Position numbers and translations under genes: made by a program | In this document: positions 23,774-35,500 of the stretch, piece by piece | Position numbering within the stretch: position 1 is the stretch's first letter | How the letters are laid out: each line of letters starts with the position of its first letter | Notes under the pieces: generated by a model | What the model saw: the letters and a program-made list of their open reading frames with translations, nothing else | Told to the model about the DNA's origin: nothing | Database searches by the model: none | Source: Siphonodentalium dalli | Lineage: Eukaryota > Mollusca > Scaphopoda > Gadilida > Siphonodentaliidae | Reading direction: 5' to 3' | Length of the DNA: 64,000 bases | Assembly (NCBI GenBank): GCA_032622095.1 | Contig: CP136067.1 | Span: forward strand, 90,942,707-91,006,706

Positions 23774-23789
23774 GTAACTTTCATGGTCG

Positions 23790-24440
23790 ATGAAACGAGT
23801 GGCTGAAATCCGACGGCGGCCATGTTTCTATGACTAATTACACGACGATCGCACCAATGTTACAGTCTCTAGCAATGATTCGTTCTCATTTTGATACCAA
23901 TTTCATGACCCATGAACAATTTAACGATGATCGGTTCATCGACATAGGCCTAGGCTCTAGGCAGTGTTATTGATTTAATTATATATGCGGTGTTGTCGCT
24001 GAAATCCGACGGCGGCCATGTTTCTTTGAGAATTCACAGCAAAATGACTCGTTCCCATCTATATGTCAATGTCAACCTCCGTGACAAATTTAATTATGAT
24101 CGGACCAACACTGCGACCTCTTGCCCACGGTGCTAAATGATGCAATTTTGAAATCCAAGATGGCTGTTGGCGGCCATTTTTTTCATGCAAATAAGCCCAA
24201 AATGACTCGGTGTCGTCTATATATCAATGTCATGATCGATGAACAATTTCGTGGTGATATAGGAGCATCGACACAGGCTCTAGGCTGTGTTATTGATTAA
24301 GATTTATCTAGTATTATCACTTAAATCCACGATGGCTGCCAGTGGCCATGTTTTTATGAAAATGAGCCCAAAATAATTCGTTCCCATCTAGACGCCAATG
24401 TTATCATCCATCAAAAAGTTCATGATGATCAGTGCATCGG
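23790..24440 (-). repeat. Inverted block of the GCCATCTTGG satellite
   Basis: Three or four decayed units with GACGGCGGCCATGTTTCT, AATCCAAGATGGCTGTTGGC, ACTCGTTCCCATCTA and GTGACAAATTTAATTATGAT. These are the reverse complement of the 3.42-4.94 kb units. They lie inside the long-TIR transposon. Confidence 0.65.
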
Positions 24441-24879
24441 TACGGTCATGTAATAAACATGTAATCAGCAGCTATGTTCGAAATTATAAACGGTACTTTC
24501 ATGCTTTCCGTCTCCGGATCATAGTTTTAAAGTTTCCGCATATTTCGGTACCAGTTCCGCTACTCAGATTCTAGAACGGGTGATGTAGGCGTCGCAGATT
24601 TGTGTTCGTTGGTGAATTTACAATACATTACCGAAATAAAGTGAGGTTTTCGAAGAACTGGACAAATATACCTATGGAATGTTGTAGATTGGCATCTAAG
24701 GTGTAAGAGGTACCAAACATTTTTAGTGAAAATATATTTTTTGTAGGAATACAGTTGAGTTCAAAATGGGTGGCAACAAATTCGTGTTTCACTCCTTCCG
24801 TGACCTTTGGTCCCGGGTGGTGGTTCCGCCAATAAAAGAGGGGTTTTGACCAAACTCCAAGCTCCTGTGGTCAGCCCAA

Positions 24880-25285
24880 CAACTACATATATGATCATAG
24901 AACGTGTGTACATGTTTGTATATACCACAGTTTTTAATTACTATTTGTGTTTGTTTTGTGTTTTGTTTTCATTGAATTGATATTTGTTTTCGATCCTTCA
25001 AAATATATTCAAGGTTGATTAGAATAAATTGCATTGTTTTAGTCAATTCTAGTATATTGTATTATTATTTAATGTGACTATGTTACTTCCTTTTGTTCGT
25101 TTCTGTAACACGTAATTTAAGGAGGACAGAAACAAATATATATATATAAACCTCAGTGGACCACTTTACGGGTGCAATTGTGTTTTATATAACGAACAGT
25201 TGGGCAATTTGCTACAATATCATAGTTTGTTCTGATTGTATGTTGGATAATGATTGCATTGGACTGACCCCATTAAACGATGTTT
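24880..25285. other. No gene seen
   Basis: AT-rich sequence, including a short TATATATA run near 25,138. Nothing supportable. Confidence 0.4.
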
Positions 25286-25289
25286 AGCC

Positions 25290-25870
25290 CGTATCCTTCT
25301 ATATGCCTTGCATATTATCATATTAGGCATATTTGAGACGATATAAGTATTCAAGTGACTTAGGGCGGTCACCATTTTTCGAAGTTGCGAAAAATCTTTG
25401 TAATGAATATGTTTGTGAAGTTTTTCAGCGATGAGCTATTGTGATCTCGGTAGTCAAACATATAGATTTCTGATACCTTTTGAATATACAGATAACATGA
25501 ACTGTGAGCGTCAGAAAATTGTGACGTATGTACCTGCCCCAGAAATAGCTCTACCAACATTGAATCAAGCCATTAGATTCATGGGGATGCCAGTTTGGTT
25601 AAAACTGTGACAACTTGTGTTCGGCCAATTGCTCACGCTGTGCCCCTCCACTCATCTGGACCCCATCATTGACTCGAATAGAGTCACTTTGGCTTTATTT
25701 TAACCACAGCATATCACGAAGATGACTATAACTTTGGTGGAAATCGGCGACTAAAACATTACGACCAATGAAGAGATCCTGAAAAAAAAACGGCACCAAT
25801 GTGGCGTCTTTAAACTACACGATTATATTTCTCTTGGAGAAGAATATGCATCATAGTCGTGATAATTATG
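25290..25870 (+). repeat. Second copy of the repeat family at 1-2,000
   Basis: The left part (TCAAGTGACTTA, GGTCACCAT) matches bases 92-127. The right part (CATTGACTCGAATAGAGTCA, ACTTTGGTGGAAATCGGCGA, TGGCGTCTTTAAACTACACG) matches the tandem units. It has fewer units than the first copy. Confidence 0.65.
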
Positions 25871-26288
25871 TGTAGGCGCCTCCCCCAATCCCATCGCTGT
25901 CTCGAGCGGTCCACTGTTTACATCTTCAAACCATTTAAATACCAGCTGATATTTAAATCTAATTTGAGTTTTGTTATATCATGTCCGGTGTATCTAAGAC
26001 TCCTTACCACATCCACGCGAACAATCCCGTCGAAATATCCCGCAACCATTTATTATAACTAGGGAACATAGTTGTAACCACGTGACACGACGTCATCGTG
26101 GTAAGGCTTCTGCAGTTATGCTTTGCATCTAGTTCAGTGGATTGGCCAAAATGTTTTTGGAAGTCTTACTGTATACAATTCTTGATCTCGAGATATCGTT
26201 GAATGCACATAGGAGTAGTTATTTGTTGAAACAATGATATGCTGATACACTATATGGACACTGATTGAAAATACATAATGCTGTCCAA
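25871..26288. other. No gene seen
   Basis: No supportable feature. The 67-codon frame at 25,859-26,062 has no recognisable domain. Confidence 0.4.
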
Positions 26289-26296
26289 CCTGTGTG

Positions 26297-26908
26297 CAGT
26301 GTTCACGCTGGCGGTAGCCTTTTTAGCCATTGGCGAAAATAAATCGTAAATGGCGAAAAAAATGACCGTATGGCGAAAAAAATAGCTAAAATAATTTCCT
26401 CCCAATTGTGTCCAGACATGGAGGCGATTATAAACACGCCAGCTTAGTACTCGGTCGAATTACATCACGCACAGCTAGCATCCGCAGAGCAAAAACGTCG
26501 GCACATCGTGTATGTTATACGACCCGATGTGCTTGGAGCAATTAGTAATATGTATGCATTGGTCTTGATTTCATATCGTGTCAACAAAGGAATCGACTGT
26601 CTGGTTATTTGAATAAATTGATGAAAATATCTGTAGAGGGACCATCTAGGGAAGAGTTTGATTTCAAATGTGCGTTTACGAAATGGTCAGATGTACCCGT
26701 AGAATGTTTAAGAATGTTTAAGTATGTTATTGTTAGTTACATCTAATTTTGTTGCTCATGTTTCGCTTTGAAAAAAAAATGTAATAAACATTCAATTTAT
26801 CTCAAAATATATTCCAAAATAAGTGGCTAAAGCAAATGCAAAGTAGCTAAAAAATGGCATTTGGCTAGAAGAATGGCTAAAGGAATTTCTGGGCTAGCGT
26901 GAACACTG
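26297..26908. mobile_element. hAT-type MITE (612 bp) with perfect 8-bp TSD
   Basis: The left end CAGTGTTCACGCTGGCGG and the inverted right end GCTAGCGTGAACACTG are flanked by the exact 8-bp repeat CCTGTGTG (26,289-26,296 and 26,909-26,916). Subterminal GGCTAAA/ATGGCGAAAA words repeat inward from both ends. CAGTGTT-type ends with an 8-bp duplication are typical of hAT elements. No transposase is present. Confidence 0.88.
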
Positions 26909-26916
26909 CCTGTGTG

Positions 26917-27744
26917 TCTACCGGTTTTCAGTTAGCTCGATAAACTTCCGGCTGGCACACGGTTGATTAAACTTAAAACTACAGGGGTGCTATTCACCAA
27001 GCGAGACTTTTTTATAAACCAGGTAGTTTAATTGGTAGCGGCTGAACGCCAAGGTATCTTTACATTAGCGCAAACGACACACGCTGTCGATGGTGTGATT
27101 GATCCAATCTATCAGAGTTGTCACTTGTCAATTGACGCCGTCTCACGACTGATTCATGAACACTGCCCACAATCGGCATGTATAGCGGTATAATGTTTGG
27201 GTATAATTGTGTGGAGACTCATGCTTGCGTTTATATATCTGCAGAATGAGTTTCAATGATATTATTGAGGTTTTTTAATTAGCACAGTCTGAAAATGAAG
27301 AGCCAAGAAGATAACGTCTCAGAATTTGGTTTTTTGTGTTTTGGTTCTGTTTGGATATTTCCCTGTCATTTCCAAAGAAAATTCTGTCCATGCATCATTT
27401 TTCCGGCGCTGATGAATGGTGCTGGTTTCTTTGTTCCTTAATATTTTGATTCATCTCTCCATAATGTCCAAAAATGTGTTACGATCATCGGCAGTTGGAG
27501 GGGGGGGGGGGTCTGGAAAACAATTGCACATGTAGGGCCCAAAAAGTTGTTTTCCGACCCCGAGGGACCCACCACCCCATTTGTGCAAATTTGTTCCTCC
27601 AAATGTTAGGGACCCACCCCCTTTCTCATGTTTTTATCAAAATTTCAGAGTTTTTTTTAGCCGTTCTTCAATAACTGTGTTAACTGCCTTTCATTCCCAT
27701 TACAATATCCTTTTTTGGTGCAAACTGTGTAAAATTAAGACTCA
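26917..27744. other. No gene seen
   Basis: Apart from G- and C-runs at 27,500-27,620 and AT-rich DNA, nothing is supportable. The LINE may begin a little before 27,745, but homology is not visible by eye. Confidence 0.4.
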
Positions 27745-27839
27745 AGCAATAACATCCTTAACCTTCTAGACAATTCATCGAAGTTGAAGGAAATAATAGA
27801 CCGATATAGCATCAAAACGTTAGAACTTCCCCTACAAGA

Positions 27840-28910
27840 GTGGCAAAATCATCGAGTACATTATTAGACCCAATTATTATCGGCAATTCCCTTCGTGTAC
27901 TAGAAGCTGAAGTAATAAACCCGACAGTCTCTGACCACTTAGGTGTATATGTGTCACTAGCTTATGATTATTCACAAGTAACTTCGTTCCAGAGAGTAGT
28001 ATGGAACTATTCCAGAGAAAATTTTGAAAGAGCCAACGAAATACTCGGTAACACAAACTGGGATGATCTCCTTAAGTGCCTCGACACCGATTCAGCTACC
28101 ATACTTTTCCAAAATAAATTTATGTCAGTAATGAACGATACAATTCCCCAATCCACTGTTACGGTTCGGCCCAAGGATAAAATCTGGTTTAACTCAGAAA
28201 TCCGAAGAGAAATTCGCAAACGCGAAAGGCTACGTACCAAAGCCATAACAAATAATAATCCCAACACATGGCAAAAATATAAGCAATGTCGAAATAAAGT
28301 AAATAACATGAAAAAGTTCGCGAAAGCGAAATTTTATGAAAAATTGGAAGACCGCATGAAAGAATCATCATCTCCCCGCGAATTCTGGCAACTAATGAAT
28401 TACCTACTATGTAAAAAGAAAACAACCAATGTTCCACCCCTATACTGGTCGAATGCCCATATAAATACCATAAACGTAAATGGGACCGTGTACGCGTCTG
28501 ATGATCTTGACAAGGCTAACATATTAAACCAGAGCTTCATTTCTAACTCATCAATAAACGACTCAAACCACAGTTTACCTGTGTTCAATTCTCGTTGTAA
28601 CAACACGATGGAGGACTTTGAGTTCACCGAAGATGAAATAATTTTGGCAATTAAATCACTTAAATTAAACAAAGCCCATGGCTGCGATGGAATTAGTGCA
28701 AAAATGCTCCTAGCTACCGCAGAATCAATTGCTCGTCCATTAGTTTTAATCTTCAGAAAATTTCTTGATAGCATGACATTTCCATCTGTATGGAAAAAGG
28801 CTAATGTTGTCCCATCTTTCTTTAAAAAGACGACCCCGCTGATAGCAAGAACTACCGTCCTATTTCCCTTCTACCCTGCTTGGGAAAAATATTTGAGAAA
28901 GTTGTATTAA
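27840..28910 (+). pseudogene. LINE ORF2 remnant: endonuclease end to RT start
   Basis: The reading starts in sequence typical of the end of an APE endonuclease (PTRVAKSSSTLLDPII just upstream and across the start, then TVSDHLGVYVSL with the catalytic SDH). It continues through a basic linker (EIRREIRKRERLR) to the first RT block (LNKAHGCDGISAKML). The frame breaks in an A-run near 28,829; the RT text (NYRPISLLPCLGK) resumes in another frame. Upstream, a further frame break near 27,815 separates the start from older endonuclease sequence. No true initiation codon is visible because the element is 5'-truncated. Two-step decay or homopolymer sequencing error would both explain the breaks. Confidence 0.8.
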
Positions 28911-29068
28911 AACATATCAGGGATTTCTTTAAAAAAAACGAACTACTATTCTTACGTCAATCGGGTTTCATGCCAGGGCAAAGCACTTCTCATCAACTCA
29001 TAGATCTATACAATCACCTGTGTCAATCTCTCGACAATGGACTGTATACATGTTCTATTTTTTTGTGA
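28830..29068 (+). pseudogene. LINE ORF2 remnant: RT finger segment
   Basis: A short in-frame bridge between the two larger pieces. It reads DDPADSKNYRPISLLPCLGK, then FEKVVLKHIRDF, QSGFMPGQSTSHQLIDLY and GLYTC, which is the NYRPISLL and Q-GF--G-ST part of RT. The frame is lost again in a seven-T run at about 29,055-29,065, just before the first catalytic aspartate. Confidence 0.75.
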
Positions 29069-30476
29069 TATATCAAAGGCATTCGAGAGAGTTTGGCACA
29101 GGGGACTAATACATAAACTTTCAAGTTATGGAGTTCGTGGTAAATCTTTGAAATGGCTAGGAGACTATGTAAATAACCGACAGCAGCGCGTATTAGTTAA
29201 CAACAGCTTTTCTAGCTATGAGATCATCTCGATCCTAGGCCCTTTTCTATTTTTGGTTTACATCAATGATTTAGCAGACAACATCTGTTCTGTTACGAGA
29301 ATGTACGCTGACGACACTTGCATTACTAACGAGCACCACGATCTAAATGAATTGGCGCAAACCACGAACAAGGATCTTGAAAACATATCAATATGGTCAA
29401 ACAATTGGCTAGTCAATTTTAATCCCTCAAAAACGATGGGCATGTCGTACTCTTTGACTGGCACATCCGGCGATACTCCTAATTTAACCTTTAATAATGA
29501 TACTATATCCTTTGTTGAGACACATAAACACCTCGGTCTTGAACTCCAATCAAATATGTCATGGAACAATCATATCAATGCAAATATTAAAAGAATAGCC
29601 TCGCGTTTATCACAACTAAGAAGATTTAAATACCAGCTCGATAGGAAGACCCTAGAAAACATATATAAAACGTATATTTTATCATTATACGATTATGCCG
29701 ATGTAGTATGGGCAAATGCACCTAAATATCAAATGGATAAACTTGAACGGTTACACATTGATGCAGCCAGAATAGTCAGTGGACTCACACGATCAGTCTC
29801 TGATATAAACACAATGAAAGAAGTAGGCTGGCCCCCACTGAGGAGGAGGCGTGAATTACACAAATTACAAACTATGTACAACATTATCAATCGGAATGCC
29901 CCTATTTATCTCACAAACATATTATCACCCATAATAGCTGACATATCAGAGTATGAATTCAGATATCCCGAAAAAGTTTACACATATTTCAGTAACACTG
30001 AGAATTACAAAAAGTCATTTTTCCCTTCAACCATAAAAGCGTGGAATGACATGCCGTCCGTAATAACAGATGCCCCCACAATTTCAGATTTCAAAACGTA
30101 TCTTAGAATAATTGACCCCGTCACTAGACCCCCGAGGTATTTCTACACGGGACGCAGGCAAGGTAACGTACTTCACGCAAAATTACGGAACTATTGCAGT
30201 GATCTAAAGTCGGATAAATTCCAAAACTACATATCTGACAGCCCACGTTGCGCATGCGGCAACCAATGCGAAGATGCATATCATTACCTTTTCATGTGTT
30301 CCCTGTACCAATCAGAACGAATAGAAATGTATCATTCGCTACACAGAGAAGGACTCAAATTAACACATATGAATGATTTACTTTCTGGCATCCAAAACAT
30401 ACATGTAGATATAAAACAAAATGTGAAGTTGTTCAAAATAGTACAACATTTTATTACGGAAACTATACGTTTCTGA
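29037..30476 (+). pseudogene. LINE ORF2 remnant: RT palm to C-terminus
   Basis: Holds the first catalytic block CDISKAFERVWH (residues 10-21) and the YADD box (residues 90-93, at 29,304-29,315). Between them, where the family carries SGVPQGS-LGP-LFL, this copy reads SSYEIISILGPFLFLVYIND, so the nucleotide/template-binding motif is missing. The C-terminal part has the C-x-C-x8-H-x4-C cluster (CACGNQCEDAYHYLFMC) also seen in the 46-kb LINE. The loss of the GVPQGS block argues that this polymerase could not work even without the frameshifts. Confidence 0.85.
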
Positions 30477-30701
30477 CAAATGATATTAACTTAATTAATA
30501 AGTAGGACATAAATATGTTTATTGTTGTTTATTGCTTTTTTCGACCTGTTACTTGCTCGGCCATAACAATGTTTTAAATAAACACAATCGACGTTGGCAC
30601 CTTACATCATCCTTTCCTAACGATCCGCAAGATCATCATTCACCAGTCACCATTCTCTCACATTCCACACAGCTGTAAATAAGTTACATATTGTGCCACT
30701 T

Positions 30702-32507
30702 AATTTGAATCGGGTGCTGTGACGTCAGTTTTTGGTCGATTGCGCTAATTTTTACGGCGTTGTCTTCCGTTTGGACTAGCGATGCCGCTCTATGAATTTG
30801 GTCAAATTCAGAAGAAAAACGTTTTTCAAAGAGCGTTAACCGATTCTTCGACCATACCGATCTTTCGAACTGGAAGTGCTATCCATACCATGTTTCGCGT
30901 GTTTGTAGCACTTGATAGGAGGAAACTAATAATGCAAGTCTGAACTCGATACCTCAATCCGTTGCGGAGGAGATACGTGAACAACAGTAATACACATGCA
31001 GAGCATTTAGTGCAAAGGTCAAGGTCGTACGAAATTCATACCCAGTCGGGTTAATAGCTAAGGACGAACACTATCAAAAATCATTCTAATCGGTCAATCA
31101 ATTTTTGACCCATAAGAGATCCAAGCTCACTAAAAGTTCAATCTAGTTTAAATGTGGCTATAATCAAACCGCCATTACTCCGCCATTTTTTGACCGATTG
31201 ACCTAGTTGATATTGAATATTAATCGTCTTTGCCATGCGATATCACCCTGTGAGTTTGGTCAAATTAGGACGAACTATTTGTTTGCAACAAAATTACTGG
31301 CGACGGTCAAGGTCAAGGTCAGACAAAAATAGCGGTAAGTGCATAAAACTAACTTTTCGTGGATGTATATGAGAGCAAGTCCAAACTTGATATCTCAAGC
31401 CGTTCTGGGGGAGATGCGCACACAACAGTAATCGACTTGAAGAGCGTTTTGTGCCAAGGTCAAGGTCGTCCAGTCAATAGCCAAGGACGAGAGCTATGTA
31501 CGTACAAAAAAATCAAGGCAATCGGTGGAGTCGTTTTGGATCTATTCGCCTTTTTCAAAGAAATCAGGGCAAGGCCCCCACCTTGCAGGATACCCAAAAG
31601 TCAAAATTTGAATCGGGTGCTGTGACGTCAGTTTTTTGTCGATTGCGCTAATTTTTACGGCGTTGTCTTCCGTTCGGACTAGCGATGCCGCTCTATGAAT
31701 TTGGTCAAATTCAGAAGAAAAACGTTTTTCAAAGAGCGTTAACCGATTCTTCGACCATACCGATCTTTCGAACTGGAAGTGCTATCCATACCATGTTTCG
31801 CGTGTTTGTAGCACTTGATAGGAGGAAACTAATAATGCAAGTCTGAACTCGATACCTCAAGCCGTTCCGGAGGAGATACGTGAACAACAGTAATACACAT
31901 GAAGAGCGTTTAGTGCAAAGGTCAAGGTCGTACGAAATTCATACCCAGTCGGGTTAATAACTAAGGACGAACACTATCAAAAATCATTCTAATCGGTCAA
32001 TCAATTTTTGACCCATACGAGATCCAAGCTCACTAAAAGTTCAATCTAGTTTAAATGTGGCTATAATCAAACCGCCATTACTCCGCCATTTTTTGACCGA
32101 TTGACCTAGTTGATATTGAATATTAATCGTCTTTGCCATGCGATATCACCCTGTGAGTTTGGTCAAATTAGGACGAACTATTTGTTTGCAACAAAATTAC
32201 TGGCGACGGTCAAGGTCAAGGTCAGACAAAAATAGCGGTAAGTGCATAAAACTAACTTTTCGTGGATGTATATGAGAGCAAGTCCAAACTTGATATCTCA
32301 AGCCGTTCTGGGGGAGATGCGCACACAACAGTAATCAACTTGAAGAGCGTTTTGTGCCAAGGTCAAGGTCGTCCAGTCAATAGCCAAGGACGAGAGCTAT
32401 GTACGTACAAAAAATCAAGGCAATCGGTGGAGTCGTTTTGGATCTATTCGCCTTTTTCAAAGAAATCAGGGCAAGGTTCGCACCTTGCAGGATACCCAAA
32501 AGTCAAA
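30702..32507 (+). repeat. Two nearly identical ~903-bp satellite units
   Basis: Units 30,702-31,604 and 31,605-32,507 differ at only a few bases that I could spot. Each begins TTGAATCGGGTGCTGTGACG and contains TGACGTCA, ATGAATTTGGTCAAATTCAG, CAAAGAGCGTTAACCGATTC, CTGGAAGTGCTATCC, GGTCAAGGTCGTAC and CTCCGCCATTTTTTGACCG. The 83-88-codon frames in them (starting MDVYESKSK) are repeat translations. Confidence 0.9.
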
Positions 32508-35500
32508 ATTTGAATCGGGTGCTGTGACGTCAGTTTTTGGTCGATTTCGCTAAATTTTACGTCGCTGTCTTCAGTTCGGACTAGCGTTGCCGCACTATGA
32601 ATTTGGTCAAATTCAGAAGAAAAAAGTTTTTCAAAAAGCGTTAACCGATTCTTCGTCCAAGGTCAAGGTCGGACGAACTCCGCACCCAGTCCAGTCAATA
32701 GCCAAGGACGGGAGCTATGTTAGTACAAAAAATCAAGGCAATCGATAGAGTCGTTTTGGATCTATTCGCCTTTTTCAAAGAAATCAGGGCAAGGTTTGCA
32801 CCTTGCAGGATACCCAAAAGTCAAAATTTGAATCGGGTGCTGTGATGTCAGTTTTTTGGTCGATTGCGCTAATGTTTACGGTGCTGTCTTCAGTTTGGAC
32901 TAGCGATGCCGCCCTATGAATTTGGTCAAATTCAGAAGAAAAATGTCTTTCAAAGAGCGTTAACCGATTATTCGACCAATACCGATCTTTCGAACCGGAA
33001 GTTCTATCCATACCATTTTTCGCGTGTTTGTAGCACATGATGAGAGGAAACTAATAATGCAAGTCCGAACTCGATATCTCAAGCCGATCCGGAGGAGATA
33101 CGGTCACAACAGTAATAAACATGAAGAGCGTTTAGTGCAAAGATCAAGGTCGTACAAAATTCACACCCAGTCGGTTTTATAGCTAAGGACGAACTTTATA
33201 TATGTACCAAAAATCATTCTAATCGGTCAATCAATTTTTGACCCATAAGAGATCCAAGCTCAATACAAGTTCAATCTAGTTTAAATGTGGCTAAAATCAA
33301 ACCGCCATTGCTCCGCCATATTTTGACCGATTGACCTAGTTTATATTGCATCTTAATCGTCTTTGCCATGCGATACCACCCTGCGAGTTTGGTCAAATTA
33401 GAACGAGCTATTTTTTGCAACAAAATTACTGGCGACGTTGAAGGTCATGGTCAAGGTCGGACAAAAATAGCGGTAAGTGCATAAAACTAACTTTTCGTGG
33501 ATGTATATGAGTAGGAAATATCAAATCAATCGACCTGGCGGTTTCTGAGATATAAGGTCTTTTATAATAATAATAACTAGAATGAAATTGAAATTGCACT
33601 GCAATTTCGATACTTCAATGTTTACCAAGGTGAACCATTTGTGTGCGTGTAGCGCATGAGAAGACGAAGCTAATAGAGCAAGTCCGAACTCGATATCTTA
33701 AGCCGTTCTGGAGGAGATGCGCACACAACAGTATCAACATGAAGAGCGTTTTGTGCCAAGGTCAAGGTCGGACGAATTCCGCACCCAGTCCAGTCAATAG
33801 CCAAGGACGGGAGCTATGTACGTACGTAAAATCAAGGCAATCGGTAAAGTCGTTTTGGATCTATTCGCCTTTTTCAAAGAAATCAGGGCAAGGCCTTCAC
33901 CTTGCAGGATACCCAAAAGTCAAAATTTGAATCGGATGCTGTGACGTCAGTTTTTGGTCGATTGCGCTAATTTTTACGGCGTTGTCTTCCGTTCGGACTA
34001 GCGATGCCGCTCTATGAATTTGGTCAAATTCAGTAGAAAAAGGTTTTTCAAAGAGCGTTAACCGATTCTTCGTCCAAGGTCAAGGTCGGACGAACTCCGC
34101 ACCCAGTCCACTCAATAGCCAAGGACGGGAGCTATGTTGGTGCAAAAAATCCAGGCAATCGGTAAAGTCGTTTTGGATCTATTCGCCTTTTTCAAAGAAA
34201 TCAGGGCAAGGCGCACACCTTGCAGGATACCCAAAAGTCAAAATTTGAATCGGGTGCTGTGACGTCAGTTTTTGGTCGATTGCGCTATTATTTACGGCGT
34301 TGTCTTCAGTTCGGACTAGCGATGCCGCCTTATGAATTTGGTCAAATTCAGAAGAAAAAAGTTTTTCAAAGAGCGTTTACCGATTCTTCGTCCAAGGTCA
34401 AGGTCGGACGAACTCCGCACCCAGTCCAGTCAATAGCCAAAGACGGGAGCTATGTTAGTACAAAAAATCAAGGCAATCGGTAGAGTCGTTTTGGATCTAT
34501 TCGCCTTTTGCACCTTGCAGGATACCCAAAAGTCAAAACTTGAATCGGGTGCTGTGACGTCAGTTTTTGACCGATTGCGCAAATTGTTACGGCGCTGTCT
34601 TCAGTTCGGACTAGCGATGCCGCCCTATGAATTTGGTCAAATTCAGAAGAAAAACGTTTTTTAAAGAGCGTTCGACCATACCGAACTTTCGAACCGAAAG
34701 TGCTATCCATACCATGTTTTCGCGTGTTTGTAGCACATGATGAGAGGAAACTAATAATGCAAGTCCGAACTCGATATCTCAAGCCGTTCCGGAGGAGATG
34801 CGTACACAACAGTAATACACATGAAGAGCATTTAGTGCAAAGGTCAAGGTCGTACAAAAATAGCGATAAGTGCATAAAACTAACTTTTCGTGTATGTATA
34901 TGAGGAGGAAATATCAAATCAATCGACCAGGCGGATTCTGAGATATAAGGTCTTTTATAATAATAATAATAACTAGAATGAAATTGAAATTGCACTGCAA
35001 TTTCGATACTTCAATGTTTACCAAGGTGAACCATTTTTTGTGTCCGTGTAGCGCATGAGAAGACGAAGCTAATAGAGCAAGTCCGAACTCGATATCTTAA
35101 GCCGTTCTGGAGGAGATGCGCACACAACAGTAATCAACATGAAGAGCGTTTTGTGCCAAGGTCAAGGTCGGACGAACTCCGTACCCAGTCCAGTCAATAG
35201 CCAAGGACGGGAGCTATGTACGTACGTAAAATCAAGGCATTCGGTAGAGTCGTTTTGGATCTATTCGTCTTTTTCAAAGAAATCAGGGCAAGGCGCTCAC
35301 CTTGCAGGATACACACACGTCAAAATTTGAATCGGGTGCTGTGACGTCAGTTTTTGGTCGATGACAGCATTTACATGTTCTTGCATCAAGTCCACGGACA
35401 CACAGAAAATGAAAAACGGCAATGCGACTTTTTACTGCGCATGGAAATCTATGCAGTTGAGATGTTGATGACAATCGCACAGGCTTACTGTTTCGAAATA

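Larger units (their letters stand above)
21701..24870. mobile_element. Long-TIR DNA transposon, 3.17 kb, 8-bp TSD
   Basis: Terminal inverted repeats of about 303 bp (21,701-22,003 and 24,565-24,870) are nearly identical. The left begins CAGGAGCTTGG and the right ends CCAAGCTCCTGTGG. An exact 8-bp direct repeat TCAGCCCA flanks both ends (21,693-21,700 and 24,871-24,878). The 8-bp duplication and CAG start suggest the hAT superfamily, although the ends can be shifted by one or two bases. I see no transposase frame, so it is non-autonomous. It contains a nested MITE (23,304-23,773) and satellite fragments. Confidence 0.8.
27745..30590 (+). mobile_element. 5'-truncated LINE (Jockey/CR1-like), copy 1
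   Basis: A non-LTR retrotransposon body. It begins in the last part of an APE-type endonuclease, continues through a reverse transcriptase, and ends with a cysteine/histidine motif region, a stop at 30,474-30,476 and an AT-rich 3' end with AATAAA at 30,577-30,582. Three frame breaks (near 27,815, 28,829 and 29,055) and a lost motif make it inactive. The group assignment rests on motif style and is tentative. Confidence 0.85.
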
